DNA of 60,000 nucleotides from Polytrichum commune (taxonomy: Eukaryota > Streptophyta > Polytrichopsida > Polytrichales > Polytrichaceae), in contig OX485803.1 of NCBI GenBank assembly GCA_950295325.1, forward strand, positions 9,426,001 through 9,486,000. Direction: 5' to 3'. Below the pieces are notes generated by a model, which searched no databases, was not told the DNA's origin, and worked only from the letters and a program-made list of their open reading frames with translations. Shown here piece by piece: positions 34,111 through 45,031 of the stretch. Numbering within the stretch: position 1 is the stretch's first letter; each line of letters opens with the position of its first letter. The position numbers were made by a program, and so were the translations under genes.

Positions 34111-35750
34111 ATTTAATAGATTAAAAATCTCATAATAAGTCTTTAATGGGGTTTTAAGCTTGTATATTAAATACTCTACTTTTTATAATTTAATTTAATT
34201 TAATTAATATATATATGTATATTTATATATATATTTATATGATATCCAAATATATTTGTGAGAAAAAATAAGCACCCCTTGGATTTTCAAACCAAACGTT
34301 AATTCAATTTTATGCTTAATTCATAAGTAAATTATTCTTAGTATCAGAAGTCTTTATAAGTGAAAATGTCTTAGTTAATTTTATTAAACGTTTAATTAGT
34401 AAAACCCAAACTTAAATGCCATAGAGTAAGAAACTTAGATCCTTCTAATGTAATTTGCCTACTATAATTAAAATCAAGATGGCCTAAAAACTAATAAGAT
34501 TCTTTAAAATTCCTAATTATTTTAAAGAAAAAAATGAAGATGGGAAGTTTTTGTGAATTGTCTTATAGAAATGCCTAATACTTCATATAAGATGTTTAGA
34601 ATAAAATAAAGATAGCTTTCATATCTAATTAACATTATAATTTTTATAGAAATAAACTCTAGCAAGCTAAGGTGAAGCTACAAAATCGAAATTACTAAAA
34701 CATAGGTTTTTTTTAGAAATGATCATAGCTTCTAAAAATAATTTTGGATTTTAGTAATATTGTTTTTTTAGGAAGAAAAAATTCATATTTATCTATACAT
34801 TGGAAGTATATTAGAATTAAACCTATAAATAAATTACTTATCTACACATATGAAACATATTAAAATTAGATTTAGAAGCAAATTAAGATGAGTTTTTTTG
34901 AAGTCCGCTAATTTTTTTTGTTCAAGATCATTAATTTAATATTTTATAGGGAATAATTATTATATACAAAGAAAGAAAGAAATATAGAGTACAAACTTAA
35001 TATAAAGATAAAAAAGGGTTGGATTGACCAAGGTCGAATGGGTTTGGAATTGCAAGAAATAAAACCTACAAATGAAGGGGTTCAAACCTCCAAAGGTGTA
35101 AGACCAAAAAGATGACCACAACTAGAAAGTAAAAGATAATAGATTAAAAATTCAACTACCTTTAAATATGGTTGGCTAAAACGGTGAGAATGAGTCTTTT
35201 CGTTGACTATTGTTTTATCATATCTCATTTATCTTAGATCTTCTTCCTAAAGATTTAATTACCATTGATATTTTATCCAAGCATTTCATCCATTGTTAAC
35301 TTAGTTGTGTTAAAAAAAAACTTGTCAAAATATATCTTATTTTATCGAGGCGATTTAAATAAGTCAAAAGGTACTTTTAATAATCAACGTCATTCATTTC
35401 ATCATATTGGTAAGTAATCACTTCGATTCCTTATAATATTGTAAAGTCTTCTCTTTATCAATTATTTGTTCTTTGACTTTAGCTTAGTCAATCCCAAAAA
35501 ATTAAATTAAATGATTTTTTTACACTTATAATTTTAGGATTTTATTTCCTTAGCTAATTTTCAAACCTAAATTCCTCCAACTAACCAAATGATTTACTAT
35601 CTAACTTCTATTAACCACCACAACTAAGTCAATTGATAAAGGAATAAATTTATCCTTCATATAACAAGTCTTCAATGATTTTGTTATATTGTAATTGTAT
35701 ATTTTATTTTCCTCATAATAAGGAGTACAAACTTTTACCTTGGATATTGC
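34111..35750. other. AT-rich unassigned DNA
   Basis: Very AT-rich, with simple TA/TTTAA repeats at 34190-34250. No coding capacity. It separates two LINE-derived pieces. Confidence 0.6.
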
Positions 35751-36539
35751 ACATGGTACCGAAATGCATCCACATGATCTTATCACCAACTATCATCCCG
35801 TCAAGCAAATAGCCACACCACAAAATTCCACCACAAAGTCATAACATTGAATTGCTACACAAAACCACTTTACACAAATGTCATGTAAAAAAACCTTTAA
35901 AACAACACCCAAATAATTTAATACAACTAAGCCTTATGTTCTTATTACTAAGCCACCTTCCCACTATTAACCAAACAACGCCCCTATATAAATACATACC
36001 CATCTCCCTTAAAGAGACCAACATCACTTCTCCACTAAATGAAACAATAATTATTACAATATAAACATACATTAGCCATCAACAATACAACCACAATAAC
36101 AACCACCATTCCAACCTTTATTCCACCAACAACTTCTCAACCTCATCCTCCATTTCAAACACAAAGACAATATCCAAGAATTAGTCATATACACTGAATC
36201 AACATAATTTCACTCACTTTCTACAATATAAAGCACACCCACCATAAGCACCCAATAATACACAGATCCATCACATACATTGTAGACCTTCAAACACTCA
36301 TACTCCTTAGTGGGGACATACAAACTTACCCCAGACAGCTCACACAAATCCTTAACAACCTCCCAAAAGAATACACATAAAGACAAAACAATACATCATG
36401 GCACGTACCCTAAGGCTTAAAATCCAATACCAACACCTAGAAGAATTATCCGACCCTTATCTAGCAAAAAAATCACAACCAACCACATCACGGATATGCT
36501 GCACCTTCAACAACACAACCTCCTACTATCAAAATAACC

Positions 36540-36907
36540 CCCCACACTGCTAATTATATGCATTCATATTCGTTCTCAACTCGATACCACACCAATGTAA
36601 TGACCGATTCTCTAATTACTTAGACCCAAGATGTGTCACCATATTACAACAACTTGAAATACTACTTAATAACGAATCACACTTCTACATGGGACCCCCC
36701 CCCCCACCAACACTCACATACATCCACATCAACCAAATGATTGCCAATGGTGAACCCGTCACCCAACAATATCTTGAACAACACTTTCCCTTTTTGCCCA
36801 AACAACTTCGAGCAATCTCCAGGTGCATCTACCATGTCACAAGCTTTACAACTAGCCAAAATCTCACACATGAACAACATCCACAATCACAACCTACATA
36901 CACCACC

Positions 36908-36939
<32 letters not shown>

Positions 36940-37819
36940 CAACACCCACATCATCACATGGAACACAAAACACATCAACTTTAGCCTCCTAAGCATCATG
37001 GAGCTCAAAATTTCTCTACATAATAAACCGAACATAATACTTCTACAAAAAACTAAACTAATAAAAAATAAATCCATTACATACATAAATTACAGATTTC
37101 CATACTGCAATATTTTATACAACAACACAAATAGCACAAATCTAGGAAGAAACTGACAATACACCACCAATGAGCCCGCACGTGGAGGACTACTAGCCAT
37201 GATACACAAAAGCATCCACACCTCTGAAAACATAACCAAAATCCCCATACCAAACAACATCTCACCTTACCTACAGCCTTTTAAGATATCCAACAAACCA
37301 TTGTCATCACTCCTCATCATAAACCTATACATGACTTCACACCCAAATGACCAAAATCTCATCCCTGAAATTGAAACCCATATCAACATCCTAATAAAAC
37401 ATGATCCTACACACAAAATAATATCAACATGGAACTTTAACAGAGATATCCTCTTATAAAAACATATCCACAAAGGCACGCCTCAAGCCCCCACCCGAGA
37501 AGACAGAGAATGGGCACAACACATGCAAACCCTAGCTCTACATCCCATCCTGAATATCGATGCTCTCTCCCGGCAAGGGGGACATAACTATTCATCCACT
37601 AGCCTCATTGACGGTTTCTTCACTAACATGTCCAACCACGCACACATGACATGCACAACCCTACTTCATCAAAATCAAAAATCGAACCACTACCTGGTCA
37701 GTCTGGAACTCGGCTCCAACAACCTAGTCCGAGAATCTGAAACCCTACAAATCACACCTCACGAATTACATACCCCATACTGCCAAAAAAAAAATCCAAA
37801 AGTGACTAGGGGTTTATGA
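36540..37819 (+). pseudogene. LINE endonuclease domain with upstream ORF1-like segment
   Basis: From 36689 to 37819 one frame runs with only two stops (about 37154 and 37457). After a Thr/Asn low-complexity stretch come HIITWNTKHI, PNIILLQKTKL, ARGGLLAMIHKSI, IISTWNFNRD, TSLIDGFFTN and QKSNHYLVSLEL. These fall in the order of the apurinic-type endonuclease motifs of LINE ORF2 (WN.N, LQETK, RGG, GDFN, ID, SDH). Three catalytic positions appear changed: Glu to Lys in the LQETK motif, Asp lost in GDFN, and Asp to Asn in SDH. The domain nicks target DNA in intact LINEs; this copy could not. It ends abruptly beside a Copia fragment, so the reverse transcriptase is missing. Confidence 0.8.
36901..36947 (+). 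repeat. (ACC)n(AAC)n microsatellite
   Basis: Eight ACC-type triplets followed by about seven AAC triplets, in frame as poly-Thr then poly-Asn upstream of the endonuclease motifs. Confidence 0.9.
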
Positions 37820-37845
37820 TGGCAACTAGGGACCCAATAACCTAT

Positions 37846-38317
37846 GAAGTGAGGTCATTAACATAGCTAATTACCTCATAAATAGAGGCCCCCCAAGATT
37901 GATTGGAGGTGAAACACCAAAGCAATGCTACACAAAAAGGAAACCGAATGTAAGTCATTTACGGACATGGGAAACGATAGCTTATGTGGATGTCCCAAAA
38001 ATTTAATGAAATAAGTTGGAAAGCAAAACCATTAATCTATTATGGTGGGATACAATGACCAAAGCAAGATCTACATGTTGTACTCACTCAACAAATGGAA
38101 ATCTGTAATGAGCATGAATGTTACTTCTAACAAAATCAAGCTGGGGCTGGAGCATTTCAAAACTATTGAACTATTAGATTATGAACCAACTCTGAACTTC
38201 AAGCTACATTTCCAGAATACACTGAGGAGCATCAAGACATTGTCGACACATTTGATGATGTCAAGACCAAAAGCTTGCCATCTAAGACAAATCAAAATGA
38301 TCAATCAAAAGACATGA
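37846..38317 (+). pseudogene. Copia fragment: end of integrase and linker
   Basis: The plus strand encodes EVINIANYLINRGPPRLIGG, then PNVSHLRTWETIAYVDVPKN and GYNDQSKIYMLYSLNKWKSV. These correspond to the young element's EAVCNAVYVRNRCPTKAMEG, PHVSHMRVFGCVAYAKVPD and the GYYEG.KAYRL linker (about 51334-51590). Orientation is plus, opposite to the old Copia elements. A single fragment of about 470 bp with one or two breaks and no LTR nearby. It abuts the LINE endonuclease piece, marking a chimeric junction. Confidence 0.75.
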
Positions 38318-38989
38318 TCACATAAACCTTGCAGGATAAAGCAAGAGATAAATTTCACCAAGAAAATGCAAACTTGGGAACTTTCATCTCTCCTAAAACC
38401 CGGCGGTGCACCTTTCGTTATAAACCAAGAACCATGTGGGTACACAACATACTCTAAAACTCTCTTATATACAACATGTCTTGTACCTTGCACATTTTGA
38501 ATTGTCGTCTCCAACACTATAATTCTCTTTATCATCACCTTGTGCACTAGAATCATCAATGAATGTGTGATCATAATCACACTCCTCATCCTCCTTCATA
38601 CTTCCAAATAAATGAGCCTCGATAAATGAGCATGCCATGCAAGTACAAATGTTGTATATTTTCTAGAAGTCCACACATGTACATAACTACGTATTATAAT
38701 TTGTGTAGCATATGTACACGTAATACAAAAACATTCAACTTATTACCCCTTTTGTGCACTCACGTATACTCATACATGTTATGAAAGGTGCACCCCATGG
38801 GTCCTTAAAGGATAATAAACAACTCATGAAAAGCACTGCATTGGCATATTCATGTTGAGAAACTCCAATGACGCAATGTACAAGTATTATTAGGATGGAA
38901 CAGTTGATAACAACCACATAATGTGAAGTTATCAAAGAGGTTTCTCATGCTAGAGAATGGCATACTTTCCGATTGTCAAGAAACTAGAT
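38318..38989. other. Unassigned DNA
   Basis: No recognised gene or repeat; a 94-codon minus ORF at 38305-38589 has no motif. Confidence 0.5.
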
Positions 38990-39388
38990 TACCTCCACCT
39001 CAAGGTTTTTCTTAATACAAATGTGAATTGAACTTGAAGCAACCATCGACACCACCACAACGCAAAATCATTGTTGCTTACCGCACCTCGAGCCATAGAC
39101 TTGCCATTGAAATTGGAGAGTGGTTGACTACCTCTATCTCTACATATAATAGACTCTACCACTTTTGCTCCTATGATGTAGTTGAAAAACAAGGCACACT
39201 TTGTGTGGAGTGTCCTCTATAGAACCCAATCAAAGTTGAGTTTCCATCACTATTTGAGAATGTAGTACCTATCAGGGAGCCTCGAGTCTTTCTTTTAATT
39301 GGATCATCAGGTTGATATTAGTTTTTATCTCACGGAGACTACCGCACTCCACCACTCTAACAAATTAGCCAGTTTGAAACCATCATGA
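38990..39388 (+). pseudogene. LINE ORF2 C-terminus, zinc-knuckle type (plus copy)
   Basis: The translation gives RKIIVAYRTSSHRLAIEIGE, then RLYHFCSYDVVEKQGTLCVE and CPL. After a frame change come LDHQVDISFYLTETTALHHS and NKLASLKPS with a stop at 39386-39388. The first cysteine of the Cys-X2-Cys pair is replaced by Tyr (YHFC for the expected CHFC). The minus copy at 20023-20345 has the same order and shares the following 3' sequence. Such cysteine/histidine motifs end many LINE ORF2 proteins. No reverse transcriptase remains upstream. Inactive. Confidence 0.72.
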
Positions 39389-41085
39389 TGTAAAGTTCAA
39401 TCCTATTAGCCATTCGGCTTCCTGAACTCTAAAATCAATTTCAATTTAGTTCATTTGTAGAGGTCAGTGTGAGAAATTACAGAGTCAACATGCTGGAGAT
39501 TGTTACATTTTAAAAGAAAAGAAAAAATTAAAATTAAACATGAGCTAGGCTCGATCTAAAGACACTGCTTACTTTCAAATTCCCTGGGTACGACTAAAAG
39601 TTTCAGGTCAAGCACTTTCATCGGGTGACATCTTTTGTGGCATGAAAAAATTAGTTTAAAAAATAGACAGACCCATTTCCAATAAAGATAAAGGGAAAGA
39701 AAAGTGAATGTCAACTTTTGGGTCAACATCAATATAATGCATGTCTTCCTTATTCTTATCATGTTTGACCCACGTCATTGAGGGGTTGTGAACGCCTCGC
39801 ATGTGATCGTGGGCTAGGAAGATCTCGGCCATCGATTGCAATCTGACAGATCTAAAGGCTCTTATGTTGCCCCAATTTAGGGCTTCTTTTTCCCTCGGGT
39901 CAAGCCTGAAAAACTTCACATAGGATGAAATCTTCACCTCCATCTTCTCAAAGAAATTTTTTCAAACTAATGCCCCCTTCCCACCTGACTTTAGTTAAGA
40001 CCCAAAGTATTTCCTAAATACTGGGTAAAGCTCCCTCGGTTATAGCGGAGGCATCCGACTATCCCAATGCACCTACAAGAACTTGCTCCGGAGATTTTCA
40101 AGTAGGTGTTAGTTAAGTAGCTTTCACACATGTTCATGGTTTTATCTACCAAGCAATGAATGTTGGGTAGTTTTTGTCCCATCCCCAAATGCCTTACTAC
40201 TCACCTATCTTACCATCGGTTTTTGTTAATGAAGCTCCTCGTGCCCTCATAGCTAAGACTAAAAAGCAACCAATCACAAGGGTGGGAGGCGACACTTTTA
40301 AAGTTCCTATATTCTTGCCTCATGTTTAGGTACCGATGGGAGGGTCGGTGGTTGAGGCTTAAAACCTCCACTTTTAAGCCATGCCACATCATTTGCCACC
40401 TAGGCTCGGCACTAAAAAGAGCCACATGTGTGAACCCTAGATAACTAAAACCGCTTTTAGACTAAAACTACTTCTAACTAATGTCAGGTGGGAATGCCCC
40501 ATAAGTCCTATATTAAAAAGACTTGTGAAAGAGATGATGCTAACTAAGGGGGTTCTAACCCCTCCCTCTTCCTTCCGAAAGGTAGAACTAAGGGTACCAA
40601 CCATCAACTCCAAGCCCTTTTTGATGACTGACCTTGAAATGAAATGAAATTTAACCGGTTGTATGAGAGCATTTGTGTGGGATTTTTGAAGTTTCCCATA
40701 GGGTTTCCCTAAGTTTCCACACAAATGCTCTCATATGATAGGATGAGTTATCAACCCCTTCATCTTGCAAACATTGATATTTTATCCGCCAAAATTTCAT
40801 TCGTCGGAGGTTTGTTTTCGGGTTGCCTAAGCGATTTCGTGAACCATAGGATGGGGTTTTATGAATGAATGGCTTGGATGTGATGTGTTTACGACCACAC
40901 ACACTCCATTCACAACGCCTCAGTGACATGGATGTTTGACCAACATGCAAGGTAAGGTATGTGCTTTACTTTTGGAAGGTAGGCAGCCTCTATGTATCTC
41001 TAGGTAACATAATTGTTGATGTTGTGATGAGGGGAGGGGGAGGAATGTATTTATGGTAGGGAATGAACTTAGGCTTGTTTTCGGT
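39389..41085. other. Unassigned DNA with minus-strand ORFs
   Basis: Several minus-strand ORFs of 70 to 99 codons (39656-39943, 40210-40425, 40437-40724, 40651-40950) follow each other but show no recognised motif. They could be remnants of one old coding region or chance. The hairpin at 40662-40735 is listed separately. Confidence 0.4.
40662..40735. other. Perfect 19-bp inverted repeat with 36-nt loop
   Basis: TATGAGAGCATTTGTGTGG (40662-40680) and its exact complement CCACACAAATGCTCTCATA (40717-40735) enclose 36 bases that hold the repeated phrases GTTTCCC and GGGTTTCCC. The size and perfection of the stem resemble a small-RNA precursor or a tiny MITE. Confidence 0.85.
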
Positions 41086-41391
41086 CTAGCTTTCTTTATT
41101 GAGCATTAGGTACATGAGGTATTATATGGCATTATGGTGTATAGATTTCATGAGGTTTTTTTATTATGGTTTGGGAATTTTTAGGTTCTTTAATTTTATT
41201 ATGGAGTGTTTATGGATGGCGCCTTGGAATCTTACTCTTATAGTTATTAACGGGCTTATTTTCCAACCTCGTTGTATTAGAATGTCTATGAGGGGGCTGT
41301 AGTGTTTTTGAGCACCCCCTCCAAGGGAGCCTAAAAGTACCACACAAGCCCTTCGGTGAGGGTGGCCTACCTTGGCAGGTGTCCAAACCAA
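41086..41391 (-). pseudogene. LINE-type C-terminal domain remnant (copy 3)
   Basis: Best preserved of three copies. On the minus strand: RACVVLLGSLGGGAQ, then KHYSPLIDILIQRGWKISPL, ITIRVRFQGAIHKHSIIKLK, NLKIPKP, and after a stop KNLMKSIHHNAI and YLMYLMLNKES ending with a stop at 41086-41088. Copies 1645-1890 and 29446-29870 share the same blocks. By position after a LINE reverse transcriptase in the 29 kb copy, I infer a LINE ORF2 C-terminal domain; I do not know its biochemical role. Confidence 0.65.
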
Positions 41392-41941
41392 ACCTGGATG
41401 TCATGATATTTCATGAGTGTTTTGGTTTGTGGAGGGATTTGGTAAACGCGTCGTATCCCTTCGGTAGGTTATACCTAGATCTTAAGTGCCTAAGGTAATT
41501 ATCTAAGCTACATCAATTTCCCTAACCTTATGCTTAATCTATCCTAGTCTAAGCGCACACATACCAACCTTGGGATCAATGCAACCTAATTCTAATAAAT
41601 GAAATAGCCTAGCCTACACCTTCTGTGTGTGATTTTTAATTAGTCATTGTTGGAATTGACGGAATAACGAGTAGACTTACTTAATCAGTTAGGCCACATC
41701 TAATTTCTTAACTCTTATGGATTAAATTATCTAAACGGGGAAACCTTAATTAGGTCCCACCCTCTCAACCTTTCTTCTTAGTTTATGGCTGATTGAAAAG
41801 AGCTTATATTATAAAGTTCTTAAATTATGGTATCACCACCTACATGTTTGATACACATCCTAACCCGAATCTTTCAAGGCCCTGTGCGGGTCTCTTGAAG
41901 GTTGATTGACACTTACACCCTCCGATCTTTGGTGCCGGGGA

Positions 41942-41955
41942 GGGGGGGGGGGGGG
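41942..41955 (+). repeat. Poly-G tract (14 G)
   Basis: Fourteen G preceded by GGGGA and followed by AGG. Confidence 0.9.
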
Positions 41956-42889
41956 AGGTAATGTCAACCCTTCGAGTTAAATTCTCGGTTGATGTTTTGT
42001 TGGTTGTTAATTAGTTTAACACAGTTTGACCACGAAATTTCAATTTAATGAGACCCAAAAATAAATCAACTTGTGTGTTCAACCTGTTGTACAATCTTCA
42101 AGAATTGGTGCTATCACTTTTTACCTCTGGGACCAACAACATGATGGTGGTTTTATGAATCATTACTCCCACCTTACCAACTACAACACGCAGAATAATT
42201 ATGCCAGTGATTAACCCGACTTTACCACATATAAACGAACTATGAACGAAAAAACTACTACTACAACACTTAACCGAGAGGCTCCGTACACATAAAATTT
42301 GGAATCCACCTTTGGTAGCTAGGTAGATGTTGATCCCATAGCCTTACATGAATAATTGGGTTGGATTAATATTTTTCCTTCGTCGCGCTTCCTCCATTCC
42401 TAAATTGAAGAGTATAACCAGTTGACTCTTATCTTGGCTTGGCGATAGTTGATGCAAACCCCTACTCCAAGCCATGTGTATCGATTTTCACTCTAGCTCT
42501 CAGCTGTCCATGACACCAACTCGTCTCTGTCAACCTTGGATGGACAAACCTCTTCTTGATTGGATGGATAGAGAATCCATACATCCCTCAAATATCGAAC
42601 ATTGAATTAGTTATGAGAACAATTTGGTGGATGAATACTCGATTAGCGATAGGCCTTCTCTTCCCTAGTTCTTCATTAATTCAATTACTTAATCAATTAA
42701 TTAATTATTCATTTATTTGGCAATAATAAAAACTTACAAAAAGAAATTAAGCTAAATGAAACTTAAATATTTAATGGTTTAGGAAAGCCGGCATTGGCGA
42801 CTCTAAGGCACTAGACATTATTTCACTCGAATACCCACAATTTTTATTTCCAAGCTTAAAATAAAACAATCTTTATTTTCTGAAAATTT

Positions 42890-43225
42890 AACAACAAGAT
42901 GTATGACTTTTTCAAATACGGAGCAACTGCATGTTTCATCTTTATATATGAGCTTACAAAGTCAGTGCTTACAATTTGGAAGGCAGTTGAGGCACCTTCA
43001 TTCAAGCACTCATAACCTCTACTCATTAATTTTGATTTCAACAAGTTTCTTTTTTAAAACCTCAAAATAAGATCTACAACTCTTTTAAATATTGAAGTGG
43101 CTGGATGTTTTTTCTTATAAATATGAGCTTATAAAATCAGTGCTTATAATTTGTGAGGGAACTAAGATAATTTTATTCAAACACTCAAAACTTCTAATTA
43201 CTAATTTTGATTTCAATGAGCTTAG
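42890..43225 (+). repeat. Diverged tandem duplication, about 2 x 175 bp
   Basis: Both units contain, in order, TATATGAGCTTACAAAGTCA/AATATGAGCTTATAAAATCA, GTGCTTACAATTTG/GTGCTTATAATTTG, a CAAGCACTCA/CAAACACTCA phrase and TTTTGATTTCAA, offset by about 175 bp. Confidence 0.7.
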
Positions 43226-44289
43226 ATTTGTTATAAAGAAAATTTAAGAGCAAAATTTATTAAAAAACCCAAAAATTAAATTGCAAATTTTATGTCCACT
43301 ACATTCACATGAAAATGGGACAACAATTTAGAGGTGTGTTTAAAAACACATTGTGTTACTCACAATAATTCTAAGTACAAAGAACATGACTAGTGTCCAC
43401 AATGGAATATGGAGAGATATGTTTTTTTCTATTGATGGTAAAAAGAGTTGTTCTTTTTAATCATAATTTTAAAGGATTTCGCTATACGAAGTGAATAACG
43501 GATTGTGTATAAAAAAGGAAATTTTATCCCCTCAAACATAGATCCCTCCTTCTCGCTCATCGAGGGGTCTCTCCCCTTAAATGGTAGGAGCCAAACCCTC
43601 GGTGGTGAATGAAAGAAAAATGTCACTTCGCAACCCACTTGCCCAAATCCTAATAAAATATTTATCATTGTAGTTTGAATTTGAATTTTGGTTGGCAATG
43701 ATGACCTCATGGTCCCTTTCTCGTAGTTGGCAAATTTCTTATGCATATGGTTGTTATTTTCTTATGATTGTTTCTTGGCCGTTTCCAGAAATATTCTTTT
43801 AGGCATCCGCTTGATTTTTGTCAATAAAATATTTATTTAAATTGGTTGCTTTCATATTAATTTGCCCATTTTTTTCATATTTCCAATTTATGTAAGGGTA
43901 TATTTTTCTTCTATTCTTTTGGTTCTTAATTTTCTACTTGCTTAAGATTCTTAGTCCAAGGATAAAACACACCTAACCAACCTTGTAGATTTCATTTTTT
44001 ACCCACCTTAATTTCAATGGTTGTTTGGCTAACGTCCCTATTAGTAATCTAATGTTTTTGCTTGAAAACCTTAATTGTGAGCCTCTTTGCCGTTGGGTAC
44101 AACTCTGAGGCTTACAGGGGGTCATATGTTTTATGTTTAACTTCAATGGCGGTGTTTGGAAATTGAGCTTGGTAGTATGTAAATTTAATAAATTGAATTA
44201 TGCATGTAGGGATTGGATTTACTAGTGTATGCTTGTGGTTCGAGGCTCCTATTATGTATAGGATGTTCAGTCTTAATTTTTCCATGCAT

Positions 44290-44352
44290 TGGTATCTGGC
44301 ATTGGAATGTTGGCATGTGACATTGGAGCATTGGTATATGACATTAGAACAT
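44290..44352 (+). repeat. 21-bp minisatellite, 3 copies
   Basis: Units at 44290, 44311 and 44332 follow TGGyATnTGnCATTrGAryrT; read on the minus strand they give CSNVIYQ, CSNVTCQ and HSNARYQ. Confidence 0.8.
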
Positions 44353-45031
44353 AGGCATGGCAATAGCCAATCTATAGTAGTTGATTCCAAGGGTTGGTTG
44401 TTCATGGTCTCACCGTTGGTTAATGTGTAAAATTTTGTAAATTTGTTGACACCCTACCAGTAAATACAATAGGTACATCATGAACTTATTCTATAGACTC
44501 TATTTATATAGTGCATCATTTATCAAAAAAATTGAATATTGACATAAATTAACATTAATTCATAATAAAATTTAAAAATTAATCAACATAAATTTCAAAT
44601 TTAAAAATTATGCTCGATACCTAAAGTGTTGCAATATGGTGTGGGTACCTTATAAAACATGAACAAAACCTTAAAAAATAAAAATAAAAATAGATGGTTA
44701 TCAAATTCAAGTAATTTGTTAAAAAAACATATCCGAATGAACCTACAAGATGAGTAAAATATTCAATAATATTGTATGCAAAAAATCAAATGCCCAACAA
44801 TATTGTCTACACAAGGCATGTGTTCAAGCTTGATTAGTAGTAACTCAATCCTTACAACCATTATTTTTCCACAAACTCATCTAAGCTCTTAGCATGTACG
44901 GGATCAAGCGAATAAATCTTCCTAACTAGAACATATTCCATTGTCACATTTGACACAATTGAATCAACATCTACTCACTTGGTTTGGTCATAGTGGAATT
45001 TGAGGTGTCTTGGAGGATGAGAAAACTAATA

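Larger units (their letters stand above)
41392..45029. other. Unassigned DNA with small repeats
   Basis: About 3.6 kb with no recognised gene. A minus ORF at 43429-43746 (105 codons) has no motif. A G tract lies at 41942-41955. Internal duplications at 42890-43225 and 44290-44352 are listed separately. The part from 44460 to 44760 is very AT-rich. Confidence 0.45.

Noticed and set aside
39550-40950. Row of minus-strand ORFs as exons of one host gene
   Set aside because: No motif links them, frames and spacing do not suggest exons with consistent splice sites, and part of the stretch is an inverted-repeat hairpin.
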